A stretch of DNA of 64,000 bases from Gemmatimonadota bacterium (GCA_021299375.1 JAJTGR010000022.1:62001-126000); one strand, 5' to 3'; shown: positions 53,267 to 63,561, counted from the stretch's first letter. Notes: a model not told the origin generated them from the sequence alone. Numbers and translations are program-made.

Positions 53267-53446
53267 GTGCGATCCGGGAAGGGAGAGACACCATTGGGCC
53301 GCGGCGTCGCGGTGTCCCGAAGTATCGGCGTGCAAGGGCAGGAGTTGAGTGAAACGACGACCGGCGACGGCGGGAACGACGGAACGGCACCACCGGCGTC
53401 ATCCATGGCGGCGGGCCCCGCATTCAGCGGTCCCGCACGGAACCGT

Positions 53447-54784
53447 TCACCCCCGCGCCGCGATATTGCGGATCGCCGCCGCCAGCATGTCGGCGTCGGC
53501 CGGCGTGTTGTACAGCGTGGGTGTCACCCGCACACAATCACCGTTGGCGATGCCTGTGCGTTGAAACGTGAAGATCCCGAACTCCTCGAACAGTGTGCGG
53601 GCCAGTGCCGCATTGGCCTCGCGCGACCCGCGCCCATGCAGGCGGAAGCCCGTGATCGCCCCGGTGAGCGACGGATCTTCCGGCGTCAGCACGTCGACGC
53701 CCGGCACGTCGCGCACCGCGTGCACCCAGCGGTCGCGCAGGTAGCGCAGGCGGGCAGCCTTTTGCGGGATGCCGATCGACTGCTGGAAGTCGAGGGCATC
53801 GGGAATGGCCATGAACGTCGCGAAATGCGTGGTCCCCGTGTGCAGGCGACTCTCGATGCGGTCGGGCGAAACACTTTCGTCGGCATGGGCCCGATCGATG
53901 GCGTCGAGACGGCCGGTGCGAATGTAGAGCGCCCCGGCGCCCACGGGGGCGCCAACCCACTTGTGCAGGTTGATGCCCACGAAGTCGGCGCCGAGGTCGT
54001 CCATGGTGAGTGGCACCTGGCCGAACGAGTGCGCGGCATCGACCACCACATCCACGCCACGGGTGCGGGCCAGTGCCGCTACCTCCTTCACTGGCAGCAG
54101 CAACCCCGTCTTGTTGTTGCAGTGCGTCAGCAGCAGGAGCCTGGTGCGCGGGTGCGCCTCGAGCGCCGCCGCGTAGGCAGCGAGGATGTTCTCCCGGGAG
54201 GCCGGTTCGGGAATGTCAAGTGTGGCCACCCTCGCTCCCGTGCGCTGCGCAAGGGCGTTCATGGCCCACTGCATGGCGTTGTAGTCGAGGTCGGCGTACA
54301 TGACCGTATCGCCGGCGCGCACCCGGTTGTACTGCCCGATGAGCGCCTGCAGCGCTTCCGTGGCTCCGCGCGAGAAGGTGATCTCGGTGGGCTGGGCGCC
54401 CACGAACGCCGCCACCCGCTCGCGGGCCGCACGCAGCATGGGGCCATACTCGCGTCGCGCGAAGTACGAATTCTCCCGGTTCACCCGGTCGATGTGTTCG
54501 TGGTACTTCGCCAGCACCGGCGCCGCCATGAGCCCGAAGTAGCCCGCCTCGAGATTCGTTACCTTGTCGGTGATGCGGTACCGGGCCGCGACCTTCTTCC
54601 AGTACCCCTCGTCGCGGGCCACGGCGGCGAGATCGCCAACCAGTGGCACCAGGGGTCCGGGCCCGTCGGTGGCCACGCGGTCGTCCGTCGCGAGCCCAAG
54701 GCCGGTGGTGGGCATGGTGAGGCTCGCGGCCCCGAGCAGGGCGCTGTCGCGCAGGAAGTCGCGGCGGGACGGGTTGGGAGTCAT
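53447..54784 (-). CDS. Tat-exported class V aminotransferase (isopenicillin N epimerase-like)
   Basis: The 445-residue PLP enzyme carries a Tat signal (PSRRDFLRDSALLGAASL). The core has FSRGATEALQALIGQ, DVVVDAAHSFGQ and the PLP lysine, Lys275, in GINLHKWVGAP. Family members include isopenicillin N epimerase, cysteine desulfurase and kynureninase. Export of a folded PLP enzyme is the natural reason to use Tat. Substrate unknown. The gene is divergent from an aromatic amino acid decarboxylase, 58 bases away. Confidence 0.88.
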   Translation of the reverse strand: MTPNPSRRDFLRDSALLGAASLTMPTTGLGLATDDRVATDGPGPLVPLVGDLAAVARDEGYWKKVAARYRITDKVTNLEAGYFGLMAAPVLAKYHEHIDRVNRENSYFARREYGPMLRAARERVAAFVGAQPTEITFSRGATEALQALIGQYNRVRAGDTVMYADLDYNAMQWAMNALAQRTGARVATLDIPEPASRENILAAYAAALEAHPRTRLLLLTHCNNKTGLLLPVKEVAALARTRGVDVVVDAAHSFGQVPLTMDDLGADFVGINLHKWVGAPVGAGALYIRTGRLDAIDRAHADESVSPDRIESRLHTGTTHFATFMAIPDALDFQQSIGIPQKAARLRYLRDRWVHAVRDVPGVDVLTPEDPSLTGAITGFRLHGRGSREANAALARTLFEEFGIFTFQRTGIANGDCVRVTPTLYNTPADADMLAAAIRNIAARG

Positions 54785-54842
54785 GCTCCACGCTACGAGC
54801 GCGAGCCATTCACCGCAACGCCACGGGCGGGTATCGTTCGAC

Positions 54843-56324
54843 ATGCCTGAGCGCCCCCTCACCGCCCCTGCGGAATCGCCACGCACGGGTGATCTCCCCG
54901 CGGACGAGTTCCGCGCCGCTGCCCACGCGGCGGTGGACTGGATTGCCGACTACCTCGAAAACGCCGTGCGCTACCCGGTGCGCAGCCGTGTACGGCCGGA
55001 TGACATCCGCGAGGCACTGCCCACGGCCCCGCCCACTCGGGGCGAGCCGCTCGACGCGATGCTGCGGGACTTCCACGCGACCATCCTGCCGGGCATCACG
55101 CACTGGAATCACCCGGCGTTCTTCGCCTATTTCGCCAACTCGGGATCGTATCCCGGCATCCTCGGTGAACTGCTGGCGGCCGGGCTGAACGCCAATGGCA
55201 TGCTGTGGGTGACCAGCCCGGCGGTCACCGAACTCGAGCAGGTTACCCTCGACTGGCTGCGACAGCTCATGGGCCTCGGGGATGGCTGGTTCGGCGAGAT
55301 CACCGACACCGCCAGCATGAGCACGTTCTACGCCCTGGCGGCAGCACGCGAGCGAGCCGGATTCGACGTGCGCGGTCGCGGCATGGCGGCGCGCGACGAC
55401 CTGCCGCGTTTGCGCGTGTACTGCAGCGAACACGCCCACTCCTCGATCGACAAGGCGGTGATTGCCCTCGGCCTCGGTCACGAGAACCTGGTCCGGATTC
55501 CGGCCGACGCCCAGTTTCGCCTACGGCCCGAGGCGCTCGAGGCGGCCATGGCCGCCGATGTCGCGGCGGGATACGCGCCCATCGCCGTGGTGCCCTGCGT
55601 GGGCACCACGAGCATCACGAGCATCGACCCGGTGGCCGAGGTGGTGCGCATCGCCCGGCGCCACCACTGCTGGGTGCATGTGGATGCGGCCTACGGCGGC
55701 GTGGCCGCGATCGTTCCCGAGCTGCGCTATCTCATGGACGGCGTGGACGGCGCCGATTCGTTCGTCGTCAACCCGCACAAGTGGCTCTTCACGCCGATGG
55801 ACTGCTCGGTGCTCTACACCAGGGATCCGCAGTCGCTCAAGCAGGCGTTCGCCCTGCTGCCGGAGTACCTCGTCACCCGCATGCAGGACGAGGCCATCAA
55901 CCTGATGGACTACGGCATTCAGCTTGGGCGGCGGTTCCGCTCACTCAAGCTGTGGATGGTGTTGCGCGCCTATGGGGCCGACGGGCTCGCCGAGCGCATC
56001 CGCCAGCATTGCGAGCTGGCGCGGGAGTTCGCGGGCATGGTGCACTTCGAGGGGGGCTGGGAACTCACCGCGCCGGTGACGCTGTCGCTCGTGTGCTTCC
56101 GGTACGTTCCCCCGGGGGCCACGGAGGCCGAGATCGCCGCCCTCAACGCGGCCATCATGGAGCAGGTGAACGCGCGCGGCCGTGTCTACCTGTCGCACAC
56201 CAAGCTGGACGGACGCTACACGCTGCGGCTGGCCATCGGGAACATCCGCACGGAGCGGACGCACATTGAACTGGCGTGGCGGGAGCTGCGGGACGCCGCC
56301 GCGTCAGTCCGTCCGGCCGCCTGA
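54843..56324 (+). CDS. Aromatic L-amino acid decarboxylase-type PLP enzyme
   Basis: The 493-residue group II decarboxylase shows HWNHPAFFAYFANSGSYPGILGE, GEITDTASMSTFYAL, EHAHSSIDKA, HVDAAYGG and the PLP Lys313 in VNPHKWLFTPMDCS. It most resembles DOPA/tryptophan/phenylalanine decarboxylases, which give aromatic amines. The substrate is not fixed by sequence. Its 3' end overlaps the convergent DedA gene by 21 bases. Divergent from the Tat-exported PLP enzyme, so shared control is possible. Confidence 0.92.
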   Translation: MPERPLTAPAESPRTGDLPADEFRAAAHAAVDWIADYLENAVRYPVRSRVRPDDIREALPTAPPTRGEPLDAMLRDFHATILPGITHWNHPAFFAYFANSGSYPGILGELLAAGLNANGMLWVTSPAVTELEQVTLDWLRQLMGLGDGWFGEITDTASMSTFYALAAARERAGFDVRGRGMAARDDLPRLRVYCSEHAHSSIDKAVIALGLGHENLVRIPADAQFRLRPEALEAAMAADVAAGYAPIAVVPCVGTTSITSIDPVAEVVRIARRHHCWVHVDAAYGGVAAIVPELRYLMDGVDGADSFVVNPHKWLFTPMDCSVLYTRDPQSLKQAFALLPEYLVTRMQDEAINLMDYGIQLGRRFRSLKLWMVLRAYGADGLAERIRQHCELAREFAGMVHFEGGWELTAPVTLSLVCFRYVPPGATEAEIAALNAAIMEQVNARGRVYLSHTKLDGRYTLRLAIGNIRTERTHIELAWRELRDAAASVRPAA

Positions 56325-56975
56325 CCCCATCTCGACGGTGGACCGTGGGGTCGCAGGCGGGACAGCCGCCTGCCGTGCCGCCTTGCGCGCGCGCCGGGTG
56401 CGCTGCCACTTCACGAAGGCGAGGATGGCGCCGGTCAGCACGATGGCACCGACGATTTCGCCGGCCTGGCCGAGGTGCCCGATGGCCTGGACCGCCGCCT
56501 CGCCGGCGGCGTAACCGACGGCGGTGAAGACCGCTGTCCATGCCAATGACCCGAGCAGGGTCATGGGTAGGTAGCGGTACAGGGGTACGCGCGCCGCCCC
56601 GCAGGCCATCGGCAGCACGATACGCAGGCCGAAGGCGAAGCGCACGAAGAACGACGCGGTCATCGGGTTCCGGCGCACCACCCGCAGCGCCACGGTACCC
56701 GTGGCCCGGACCTTCGGGAAGCGACGGCGGATGGCCTCCCACTTGAGCCGCCCGAGCAGGTACAGCAGCGCCGTCGCCATCCACCCGCCGAGCGTGATGG
56801 CGACCACCACCGCCATGAGCCGCAGTTCACCCTCGTGGGCAGCAATCCCCCCGAAGATCGGCGCCAACTCCTCGGTGACAATGGCCGACGCGCCGAGGAC
56901 GATGTACGTCCACGGCGCGTCCGTCAGCACAGCGAGCCAGGCGGGTGCGGAGAGCAGGGCAAACGGAACGCGCAT
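56304..56975 (-). CDS. DedA family (VTT/SNARE-associated) membrane protein
   Basis: The 223-residue protein has the DedA pattern: an acidic residue in VTEELAPIFGG, GGWMATALLYLLGR, and RFAFGLRIVLPMACGAARVPLYRY (the conserved arginine/proline region). About five membrane segments. DedA proteins flip phospholipids or undecaprenyl phosphate and support envelope stability. The reverse-strand overlap with the decarboxylase gene suggests dense packing. Confidence 0.9.
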   Translation of the reverse strand: MRVPFALLSAPAWLAVLTDAPWTYIVLGASAIVTEELAPIFGGIAAHEGELRLMAVVVAITLGGWMATALLYLLGRLKWEAIRRRFPKVRATGTVALRVVRRNPMTASFFVRFAFGLRIVLPMACGAARVPLYRYLPMTLLGSLAWTAVFTAVGYAAGEAAVQAIGHLGQAGEIVGAIVLTGAILAFVKWQRTRRARKAARQAAVPPATPRSTVEMGSGGRTD

Positions 56976-57039
56976 AGATAGGGCAATGTAACCCCACCCG
57001 TCGCCTCCGGTTCGCCGTCACCGGCCGCGACAGGACGGC

Positions 57040-60000
57040 TCAGTCACCAGCCTCCGGCACCGGCATCTCGATGGTCGCAAACTGTCCCGTATGGGGCGGC
57101 CTGAGCCCCACGCGCCGGGCCACACGGGTGCGGGCCTTGTCGAAGATCTCGTAGAAGGTCGGGATCACCAACAAGGTAAGGATCGTGCTGGTCACCACGC
57201 CCCCGATGACGGCCACCCCGAGTGGGGCGCGGAACTGCGCCCCCTCGCCCCGGCCCAGGGCAACCGGAATCATGCCGGCGATGAGGGCAAAGGTCGTCAT
57301 GAGAATCGGACGCAGGCGGATGGCCCCGGCCTCGATGAGCGCCTCCCGCAACGGCATCCCGTTCTTCTCCCGCGACCACTTGGCGAAGTCGATGAGCAGA
57401 ATGGCGTTCTTGGCCACGATACCGCACAGCAGGATCACGCCGATGAGGCTCATCATGTTGATGGTGTGGCCCGTGATGGCGAGGGCGCCCATCACGCCGA
57501 TGAGCGACAACGGCAGTGAGATCAGGATCGCGATCGGGTCGAGGAACGACCCGAACTGCACGACCAGAATCAGGTACATCAGCGCCACCGCCACCCCGAG
57601 CGCGATGAAGATGCTGCCGAACACTTCCTGCTGCTGCTCGACCTGTCCGCCAGTCGACAGCGTCACGCCGGGCGGCAAGGGAATGGCCGCGGTGCCGCTG
57701 GCAATGTCGGCCTGCACTTCGCTGAGCGAGCGCCCGGCGACATTCGCCTCGACCTTGATCACGTTGTCGCGATTGAGGTGGTTGACGATGGCGGGGCCCA
57801 GTTCACTGCGCACACGCGCCACCTGTTGCAGCGGGATGAGAGTGCCATTCGCCCCCTGCCCCACGGCGATCGGCAGGAGTTCCAGGTCGGCGCTGCGCGC
57901 CCGGGCCTCGGGCGACAGGCGCACCATGACCTTGCGCGTCTCGTTGTTCGGGTCGACCCAGTCGCCGGCGTCGAGCCCGGCGAACGCCGGACGGATGGCG
58001 GTGGCCACCTGGCCGACGCTCAGCCCCAGCGCCCCTGCCAGACCACGATCCACCTGCACTGTGAGTTCCGGTTTCTGTCCCTTCGTGCTCAGGCCGACAT
58101 CCACCGCGCCGTTCACGGTCTTGAGGACCGCCATATACTGATCGGCGACCTGCTGCAGCGCGTCCTTGCTCTGCCCGCGCAGCTGCAGCGAGATCTGTTT
58201 CTCCTCGCCGGCGAAGTCGTTGGTGAACACCGACACGTTGGCGCCGCCGATCGTGGCGACGTCGCGGCGGATGGCCTCACCGAGCTCCTCCGCGGAGCGT
58301 TGTCCGTCCTTCTGCCGATCGGCGCGCCGGCGCAGCTTGAGGTACACACTCGCCTTGTCCACCGCACCGTTCGCGCCACCGGCGGTGACGAAACTGTACT
58401 CGACCTCGGGATACTGCCTGGTCACCGCCAGCGTCTCCGTGACCTTCTGCCGCAGGTAGTCGAGGTTCGCCCCCGGCGGGGTCTCCACGGCCATGTTCAA
58501 CTCGGCGTTGTCCTGGAGCGGGAAGAACCCGCCGCCAACCAACCCGATCGCCGGCATGGCCAACGCGAGCACGAAGCTGGAGACCGCGAGCAGCACCATG
58601 CTCTTGGGATGGTCGAGCGCCCACCCAACGAGGCGGCGGTAGCCATCGGCGAGGCCATTGAACCAGGTGTTGAAGCGATCGAGCCGCCTGGTGATCCAGC
58701 TCTTCTGATGCTCTTCGAGATGCGGGTCGGGCCAATAGGCCGAGAGCATCGGGTCGAGCGAGAAGGACACGAACAGCGACACCAGCACCGAGCAGGCGAT
58801 CGTGAGGGCAAACGGCTTGAACCACTGCCCGGACTCCCCCTGCAGGAACGCGATCGGCACGAAGACGGCCACGATCGAGAAGGTGGTCGCAGCAACCGCG
58901 AGCCCGATCTCGTCGGTCCCTTCGCGCGCCGCCGTGTAGTGGTCTTTCCCCATCTCCACGTGGCGCACGATGTTCTCACGCACCACAATGGCGTCGTCGA
59001 TGAGGATGCCGATGGCCAGCGAGAGGCCAAGCAGCGACATCGTGTTGAGGGTGAAGCCGAAGGCCCACACGGCGACGAAGCTGGCCAGCACCGACACCGG
59101 CAAGGCCAGCCCCGTGATCACCGTCGAGCGCCACGAGTTGAGGAACAGGAACACCACCAGCACCGTGAGCACCGCACCTTCGACGAGGGCGCTCTGCACA
59201 TTGTTCACGGAGTTCTCGACACGCGTGCCCTTGTTCTTCACGACGTCGAGCTGGGCCCCCGCCGGCAGCGTCGGGCGCAGCTGGTCGACCTTCCGGATGA
59301 TCGCCTCGGCCACCGCCGTGGTGCTGTAGCCCTTCGTCTTCTTGATCTCGATGCCTACGGCTTCGCGGCCGTTGAACAGCGCCAGGGTGCGCTGCTCTTC
59401 GATACCATCGGTGGCGACGGCGACATCGCCGAGCCGGATGAGGCGGCCGCCCTTCTCGGCCACGACCAGGTTCATGAAGTCCTGCGGCCCGTCGAGGCGG
59501 CCGCGCAGGCGGATGGTCCGTTCGTCGAGCGCGCCGTTCACGCGGCCGACGGGCACCGCAAGGTTGCCCTGCTGCAGCGCCCCGACCACCTGCGGGATGC
59601 TCACCCCGGCGGCAAGCAATCGCTGCGGGTCGAGGTTCACGGTAAGTTCGCGCTTGACCGCGCCGGTGACCGCGACGTCGGCCACACCGGGGATGGCGCG
59701 CAGTTCACGGGTGATGCCGGGATCGGCCAGGATCGTGAGCTGGGCCGGCGTCAGCGTGCTGGAATACAGGCTGAGCGTGATGATGGGCGCATCGGTCGGA
59801 TTGAACTTGCGGAGGATCGGCTCCTCGATTTCCTGCGGCAGATCCTGACGCTTGCTGCTGATGGCGTCGCGGATGTCCTGTGTGGCCTCCTGCAGGTCCT
59901 TGGAAAAGACGAACTGTGTCGTGATCTGAGCAAAGCCGTCGCGCGCCTCGCCGTTGATCGACTTGACGCCGGAGATGGACTGGATGGCTTCCTCGATCGG

Positions 60001-60195
60001 TTCGAGGACTTCCCGCTCCACTTGTTCGGGCGAGGCGCCCGGATACACCACCGTGGTCAGCACTACCGGTGGCTGCACCTCGGGAAATTCATCCGTCTGC
60101 AATTGGAACAGCGCCACCAGGCCGAAACCGACCAGCGCCAGCATCGCGACCACCGTCAGCAGGGGGCGCTTGATGGCAAAATCCGAAATGAACAT
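57040..60195 (-). CDS. RND efflux pump, HAE1-type inner-membrane subunit
   Basis: The 1051-residue transporter has the RND layout: helix 1, large periplasmic loop, helices 2-6, second loop, helices 7-12. The proton-relay Asp pair is visible in GLSLAIGILIDDAIVVREN, and the opening FISDFAIKRPLLTVVAM is typical of AcrB/MexB-like pumps. It should export hydrophobic drugs, dyes or toxic metabolites. It starts 7 bases after the adaptor gene. Confidence 0.94.
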   Translation of the reverse strand: MFISDFAIKRPLLTVVAMLALVGFGLVALFQLQTDEFPEVQPPVVLTTVVYPGASPEQVEREVLEPIEEAIQSISGVKSINGEARDGFAQITTQFVFSKDLQEATQDIRDAISSKRQDLPQEIEEPILRKFNPTDAPIITLSLYSSTLTPAQLTILADPGITRELRAIPGVADVAVTGAVKRELTVNLDPQRLLAAGVSIPQVVGALQQGNLAVPVGRVNGALDERTIRLRGRLDGPQDFMNLVVAEKGGRLIRLGDVAVATDGIEEQRTLALFNGREAVGIEIKKTKGYSTTAVAEAIIRKVDQLRPTLPAGAQLDVVKNKGTRVENSVNNVQSALVEGAVLTVLVVFLFLNSWRSTVITGLALPVSVLASFVAVWAFGFTLNTMSLLGLSLAIGILIDDAIVVRENIVRHVEMGKDHYTAAREGTDEIGLAVAATTFSIVAVFVPIAFLQGESGQWFKPFALTIACSVLVSLFVSFSLDPMLSAYWPDPHLEEHQKSWITRRLDRFNTWFNGLADGYRRLVGWALDHPKSMVLLAVSSFVLALAMPAIGLVGGGFFPLQDNAELNMAVETPPGANLDYLRQKVTETLAVTRQYPEVEYSFVTAGGANGAVDKASVYLKLRRRADRQKDGQRSAEELGEAIRRDVATIGGANVSVFTNDFAGEEKQISLQLRGQSKDALQQVADQYMAVLKTVNGAVDVGLSTKGQKPELTVQVDRGLAGALGLSVGQVATAIRPAFAGLDAGDWVDPNNETRKVMVRLSPEARARSADLELLPIAVGQGANGTLIPLQQVARVRSELGPAIVNHLNRDNVIKVEANVAGRSLSEVQADIASGTAAIPLPPGVTLSTGGQVEQQQEVFGSIFIALGVAVALMYLILVVQFGSFLDPIAILISLPLSLIGVMGALAITGHTINMMSLIGVILLCGIVAKNAILLIDFAKWSREKNGMPLREALIEAGAIRLRPILMTTFALIAGMIPVALGRGEGAQFRAPLGVAVIGGVVTSTILTLLVIPTFYEIFDKARTRVARRVGLRPPHTGQFATIEMPVPEAGD

Positions 60196-60202
60196 GGGGG
60201 CC

Positions 60203-61345
60203 TCAGTTCTTCACGTTCTTCTGGGCGGCCGCCGAATCGCGGGGCCCGGCATCACGCGGAGCCGACACGCTCACTGCCGTGCCGACCGAAATTCCTCGTG
60301 CCGCACCGAGCAGCACCGTGTCACCGCCAGCAATACCGGTCGTGATCTCGAGCCGCTCGGATACCGCATCACGCAGTCCCACCTGCACCTCGACCCGCTC
60401 CACCGTGCCGCCGCGCAGCCGGATCACCGTGGGCACGATGCCCGTCTGATCCACCGCCTGGTCCGGCACCAGCACACCGGCCCGCTCCTGCGCCGACACC
60501 CGCCCTTCGACGAACAGCCCGGCCACCAGCGCCTCGGTGTTGTTGGGCACCGTGGCCAGGATGCGCACCTGCTTCGTCTGCGGATCGACCATGGGGCTCA
60601 CGCGGGTGATGCGGCCCGTGAGCACGCGATCGGCGCCGTTCACCGTAAACGTGACAGACGCCCCCACGCGAACCGACGCGAGGGCCGACGCCGGTACCGA
60701 CGCCTCAACGCGCAGACTGCGCGGGTCGATCACGGTGAACATCGCCGCCCCGGGAGCGACGATGTCGCCGGGGCTCACGGCCCGCTCCGCGACCACCCCG
60801 GCGAATGGCGCCCGGACCATGGTGTTGCGCAGGTTCTTCTCCGCCGCCGAGAGGCGCGCGTTGGCATCGGCGAGTGCCGCCTGCGCCGACAGGTTTGCCC
60901 GCTCGGCACTTTCGACGTCACGCTCGGCGATAGCCCCCGCCCTGGCCAGCGTCTGGGCGCGCTGCAGCTCCCGCGCGGCCTGGTCGGCCGCAACCTTGGC
61001 CTGCGTCACGCCCGACCGCGCCGAGATCGCCGCATCGCGTACCGCTGCATCGTCGATGCGGGCCAGTACGGCTCCCGCACCCACGCGTTCCCCCTCCTCG
61101 ACGAGGGTCTGCAGGACCGCCCCGCCGACTTCGGCGCGAATGCGCGCTTCGCGATCCGCAGTGAGCATCCCGGAAACAGCCGGGCCACTGCGCAGCGTGT
61201 CGAGCACGGCGACGGCAATGTTGTCGGGGCCGATGGCCTGGGCCGCCGCCGTGGTGGCGTTCGGGGCACCGGCCGGCTTGCCACACGCGCCGACCATGAG
61301 GGCAACCGTCAAGAGAAGCGCCGAACGGCGCACAAGGGTGGTCAT
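60203..61345 (-). CDS. RND periplasmic adaptor lipoprotein (MFP)
   Basis: The 380-residue adaptor has a lipobox (LTVALMVGAC), the barrel-sandwich halves (RAEVGGAVLQTLVEEGERVGAG and IVAPGAAMFTVI), a coiled-coil hairpin (about 85-155) and a C-terminal membrane-proximal domain. It joins the RND pump to TolC. Its ATG overlaps the tolC stop (ATGA). Confidence 0.92.
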   Translation of the reverse strand: MTTLVRRSALLLTVALMVGACGKPAGAPNATTAAAQAIGPDNIAVAVLDTLRSGPAVSGMLTADREARIRAEVGGAVLQTLVEEGERVGAGAVLARIDDAAVRDAAISARSGVTQAKVAADQAARELQRAQTLARAGAIAERDVESAERANLSAQAALADANARLSAAEKNLRNTMVRAPFAGVVAERAVSPGDIVAPGAAMFTVIDPRSLRVEASVPASALASVRVGASVTFTVNGADRVLTGRITRVSPMVDPQTKQVRILATVPNNTEALVAGLFVEGRVSAQERAGVLVPDQAVDQTGIVPTVIRLRGGTVERVEVQVGLRDAVSERLEITTGIAGGDTVLLGAARGISVGTAVSVSAPRDAGPRDSAAAQKNVKN

Positions 61346-62895
61346 CGCGTCGTACCGGGGTTCGTGGACGCCGCCAGCGGAGCCGACGGCGACAGCGGGA
61401 GATAGGGAAGAAGTGCGAGGCGCTTGCGCGCCACCTGCAGGTCGCGCGCCGCGCGGGCGCGGTTCGCCAACGCCTGCTGCAGCTGGACGCGCGTCTCGGA
61501 CAGTTCGAGCTGCGTGGAGATCCCCTCGCGAAAGCGCACTTCGGCGATTTCGTACGCCCGCTGCGCCTGTTCGGCGGTGCCGAGGCTCGCCTGCCACGCC
61601 GCCTCGGCCTCCGTGAGCTGCAGCGTGGCCGCCCGGGCGTCGAGCGAGGCCCCCTCTTCGGCCAGCTTGAGGCGTTGGCGTGCGTCAATCACGCCGGCCT
61701 CGGCGGCCACGATCTGACCGCGGACGTTGCCCCCGGTGAACAGCGGCAGCGACAAGCCAAGGCCGACGGTCCAGTTGGGCAGGAAGTCGTTGAGGCTCGT
61801 GGGCAGGATGTTCCGCGGATAGGCGAGCCGCTGGTAGTTGGTCTGCGCCGAGATCTGCGGCAGGCGTGCGGCCTTGGTCGCGCGCAGGGCCTGCTGCGCA
61901 ATCTCGACGTTCTTCTGTGCCTGCAGGACGGCAGCCCGGGCCCGCGCCGAGGTGTCGCTCGAGGCCACGCGCCGCGACACCTCACCCGCCACGCGGGGAT
62001 CGGGCGCGAGCACCTGCACGGCATCGACGTTCACCGTCGTCAGCAACGCCGGCCCGGGTGGGACGGGCGCGGGGCCTTCGGCAATGCTGTCCGTCAGCTG
62101 CAGTGGCTCACCCGCCGGCAGGTCGAGCAGCTGCCGGAGACGCACGAACGCGAGCTCACGCTGGGTTCGGGCCTGCAGCAGCGACGGCCGCTGATTGTCA
62201 CGCGTGACGCGGGCGCGGATGAGCTCGAATTCCGACGCTGAGCCCACGCTGCGGGTGAGCTGCACTTGCCGGAGCGTGCGCTCAGCCTGCACGAAGGCCG
62301 AGTCGGCGATGGTGGCCAGCCGCTCGGCAAGCAGCGCGTCGTAGTACGCCGACGTCACGTCGAGCTGCACCTGCGCTTCGGCACTGGTAATGCCGATCGC
62401 GGCCGCCTCACGCGCTGCGCGCGCCGAGCGAATGTTGGCGGTGGCGCGCCCGCCGGTGAACAACGGCTGCGACGCCGTGAGCCCAACATTGAAGTTGTAC
62501 TGTGACGCGAAGATCCGCGTGATGGGATTGTCCGCGGTGGAGGAGTCACTGCCGCTGCCGGTACCGGTGCCACTGCCGCTGTTGCCGGACCGGCTGGCGA
62601 TGGCGGCGAACTGGTTCTGCAGCTGCTTCTGCCAGTTCAGCGTGGAAGCGAGTTGCGGAAGGAGCGCCGCACGCGCCTGCGTTTGCTGGCCGCGCGCGCG
62701 TTGTTCAGCGGCGCGGGCGAGCGCCACCTGCTCGCTGGTGCCCGCCGCCAGGCGCAACGCTTCGGCGAGTGACAGGGCGCGGGGCGCCATCTGGGCGCCG
62801 ACGGCCATCGGTGCGGCACCGAGCATGGCCAGCACTGCGACGGCGGTGGTGCAAGTCAGTGCCTCGCGTCGGCGGGCACGAGATGAGGCCATCAT
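61342..62895 (-). CDS. TolC-like outer membrane factor
   Basis: The 517-residue protein has a signal peptide (CTTAVAVLAMLGAAPMAVGA) and two homologous repeats, each with coiled coils and a barrel hairpin (NFNVGLTASQPLFTGG and NWTVGLGLSLPLFTGG). A Gly/Ser-rich insertion near residues 103-122 is unusual. The ATG at 62895 overlaps the tetR stop codon (ATGA). Confidence 0.91.
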   Translation of the reverse strand: MMASSRARRREALTCTTAVAVLAMLGAAPMAVGAQMAPRALSLAEALRLAAGTSEQVALARAAEQRARGQQTQARAALLPQLASTLNWQKQLQNQFAAIASRSGNSGSGTGTGSGSDSSTADNPITRIFASQYNFNVGLTASQPLFTGGRATANIRSARAAREAAAIGITSAEAQVQLDVTSAYYDALLAERLATIADSAFVQAERTLRQVQLTRSVGSASEFELIRARVTRDNQRPSLLQARTQRELAFVRLRQLLDLPAGEPLQLTDSIAEGPAPVPPGPALLTTVNVDAVQVLAPDPRVAGEVSRRVASSDTSARARAAVLQAQKNVEIAQQALRATKAARLPQISAQTNYQRLAYPRNILPTSLNDFLPNWTVGLGLSLPLFTGGNVRGQIVAAEAGVIDARQRLKLAEEGASLDARAATLQLTEAEAAWQASLGTAEQAQRAYEIAEVRFREGISTQLELSETRVQLQQALANRARAARDLQVARKRLALLPYLPLSPSAPLAASTNPGTTR

Positions 62896-63548
62896 GTGGA
62901 GCTCGAAGTGAGAGTCGTCGCGCCTGCGGCCATACGTCCCGTCTGGGCGACGGGTTCCGCCAGGGCGCCCAGACCGCGCAGGAATATCCGGACGTAGGCG
63001 CGGAGCGTCTCGTCGACGGGGCGCGAGAACATCGCGGGCATGAGGTCGCGATTCATACCATCGGCGAACACGGCGCCCAAGAGCATCGTGACGGCCGCCG
63101 CCACCTCCGCCGGGGCCAGCACCTCCTCGCCAGCGAGGAACCCATGGGCGCGCAGCTGCGCGACGTAGCTCCGGAGCTGCGTTGCGGCGTTGTTCGGCCC
63201 GTTGGTGGCACAGTTCACCAGCTCGGGGCGCTCCTCGGCGTCGGACATGATCTGCCGAATCAGGGTGCGCCGGGTGCTCGTGTCCTGATGATGCGCCCGG
63301 GCCCAGGCGAGCAGCTCCAGCTCCGGCTCCTGCGGGATTCCCTCGAGCGAAAGACCGGCCTTCGCGGCCGACAGCCCGCGCATCATCTGCTCGAGCAGGG
63401 CGTCCTTGGAGCCGAAGTGCCGGAACAGCGTCACCTCGTTCACGCCCGCCTCTTCGGCGATCCGTCTGGTCGTCGCGCCGCGCCACCCATGCTGGGCGTA
63501 GACCCGGGCGGCCGCCTGGAGAATTCGCTGGTGGTTGTCATCGGTCAT
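62892..63548 (-). CDS. TetR/AcrR-family transcriptional regulator
   Basis: The 218-residue protein has the N-terminal TetR helix-turn-helix (RILQAAARVYAQHGWRGATTRRIAEEAGVNEVTLFRHFGSKD split over residues 9-50) and a ligand-binding helical domain. It is the first gene of the efflux operon, so it probably represses itself together with the pump and responds to a pump substrate. ATG 63548 is preferred over a TTG at 63560. Confidence 0.92.
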   Translation of the reverse strand: MTDDNHQRILQAAARVYAQHGWRGATTRRIAEEAGVNEVTLFRHFGSKDALLEQMMRGLSAAKAGLSLEGIPQEPELELLAWARAHHQDTSTRRTLIRQIMSDAEERPELVNCATNGPNNAATQLRSYVAQLRAHGFLAGEEVLAPAEVAAAVTMLLGAVFADGMNRDLMPAMFSRPVDETLRAYVRIFLRGLGALAEPVAQTGRMAAGATTLTSSST

Positions 63549-63561
63549 CCCCACAAACAAA

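Noticed and set aside
53267-53446. 180-bp gap checked for promoters or genes
   Set aside because: No clear promoter elements, hairpin or credible coding frame could be seen.
57778-60345. Long open frame (855 codons) on the plus strand
   Set aside because: It is antisense to the RND pump gene and encodes low-complexity His/Arg/Asp-rich sequence with no family features. GC-rich codon use keeps the opposite strand open.
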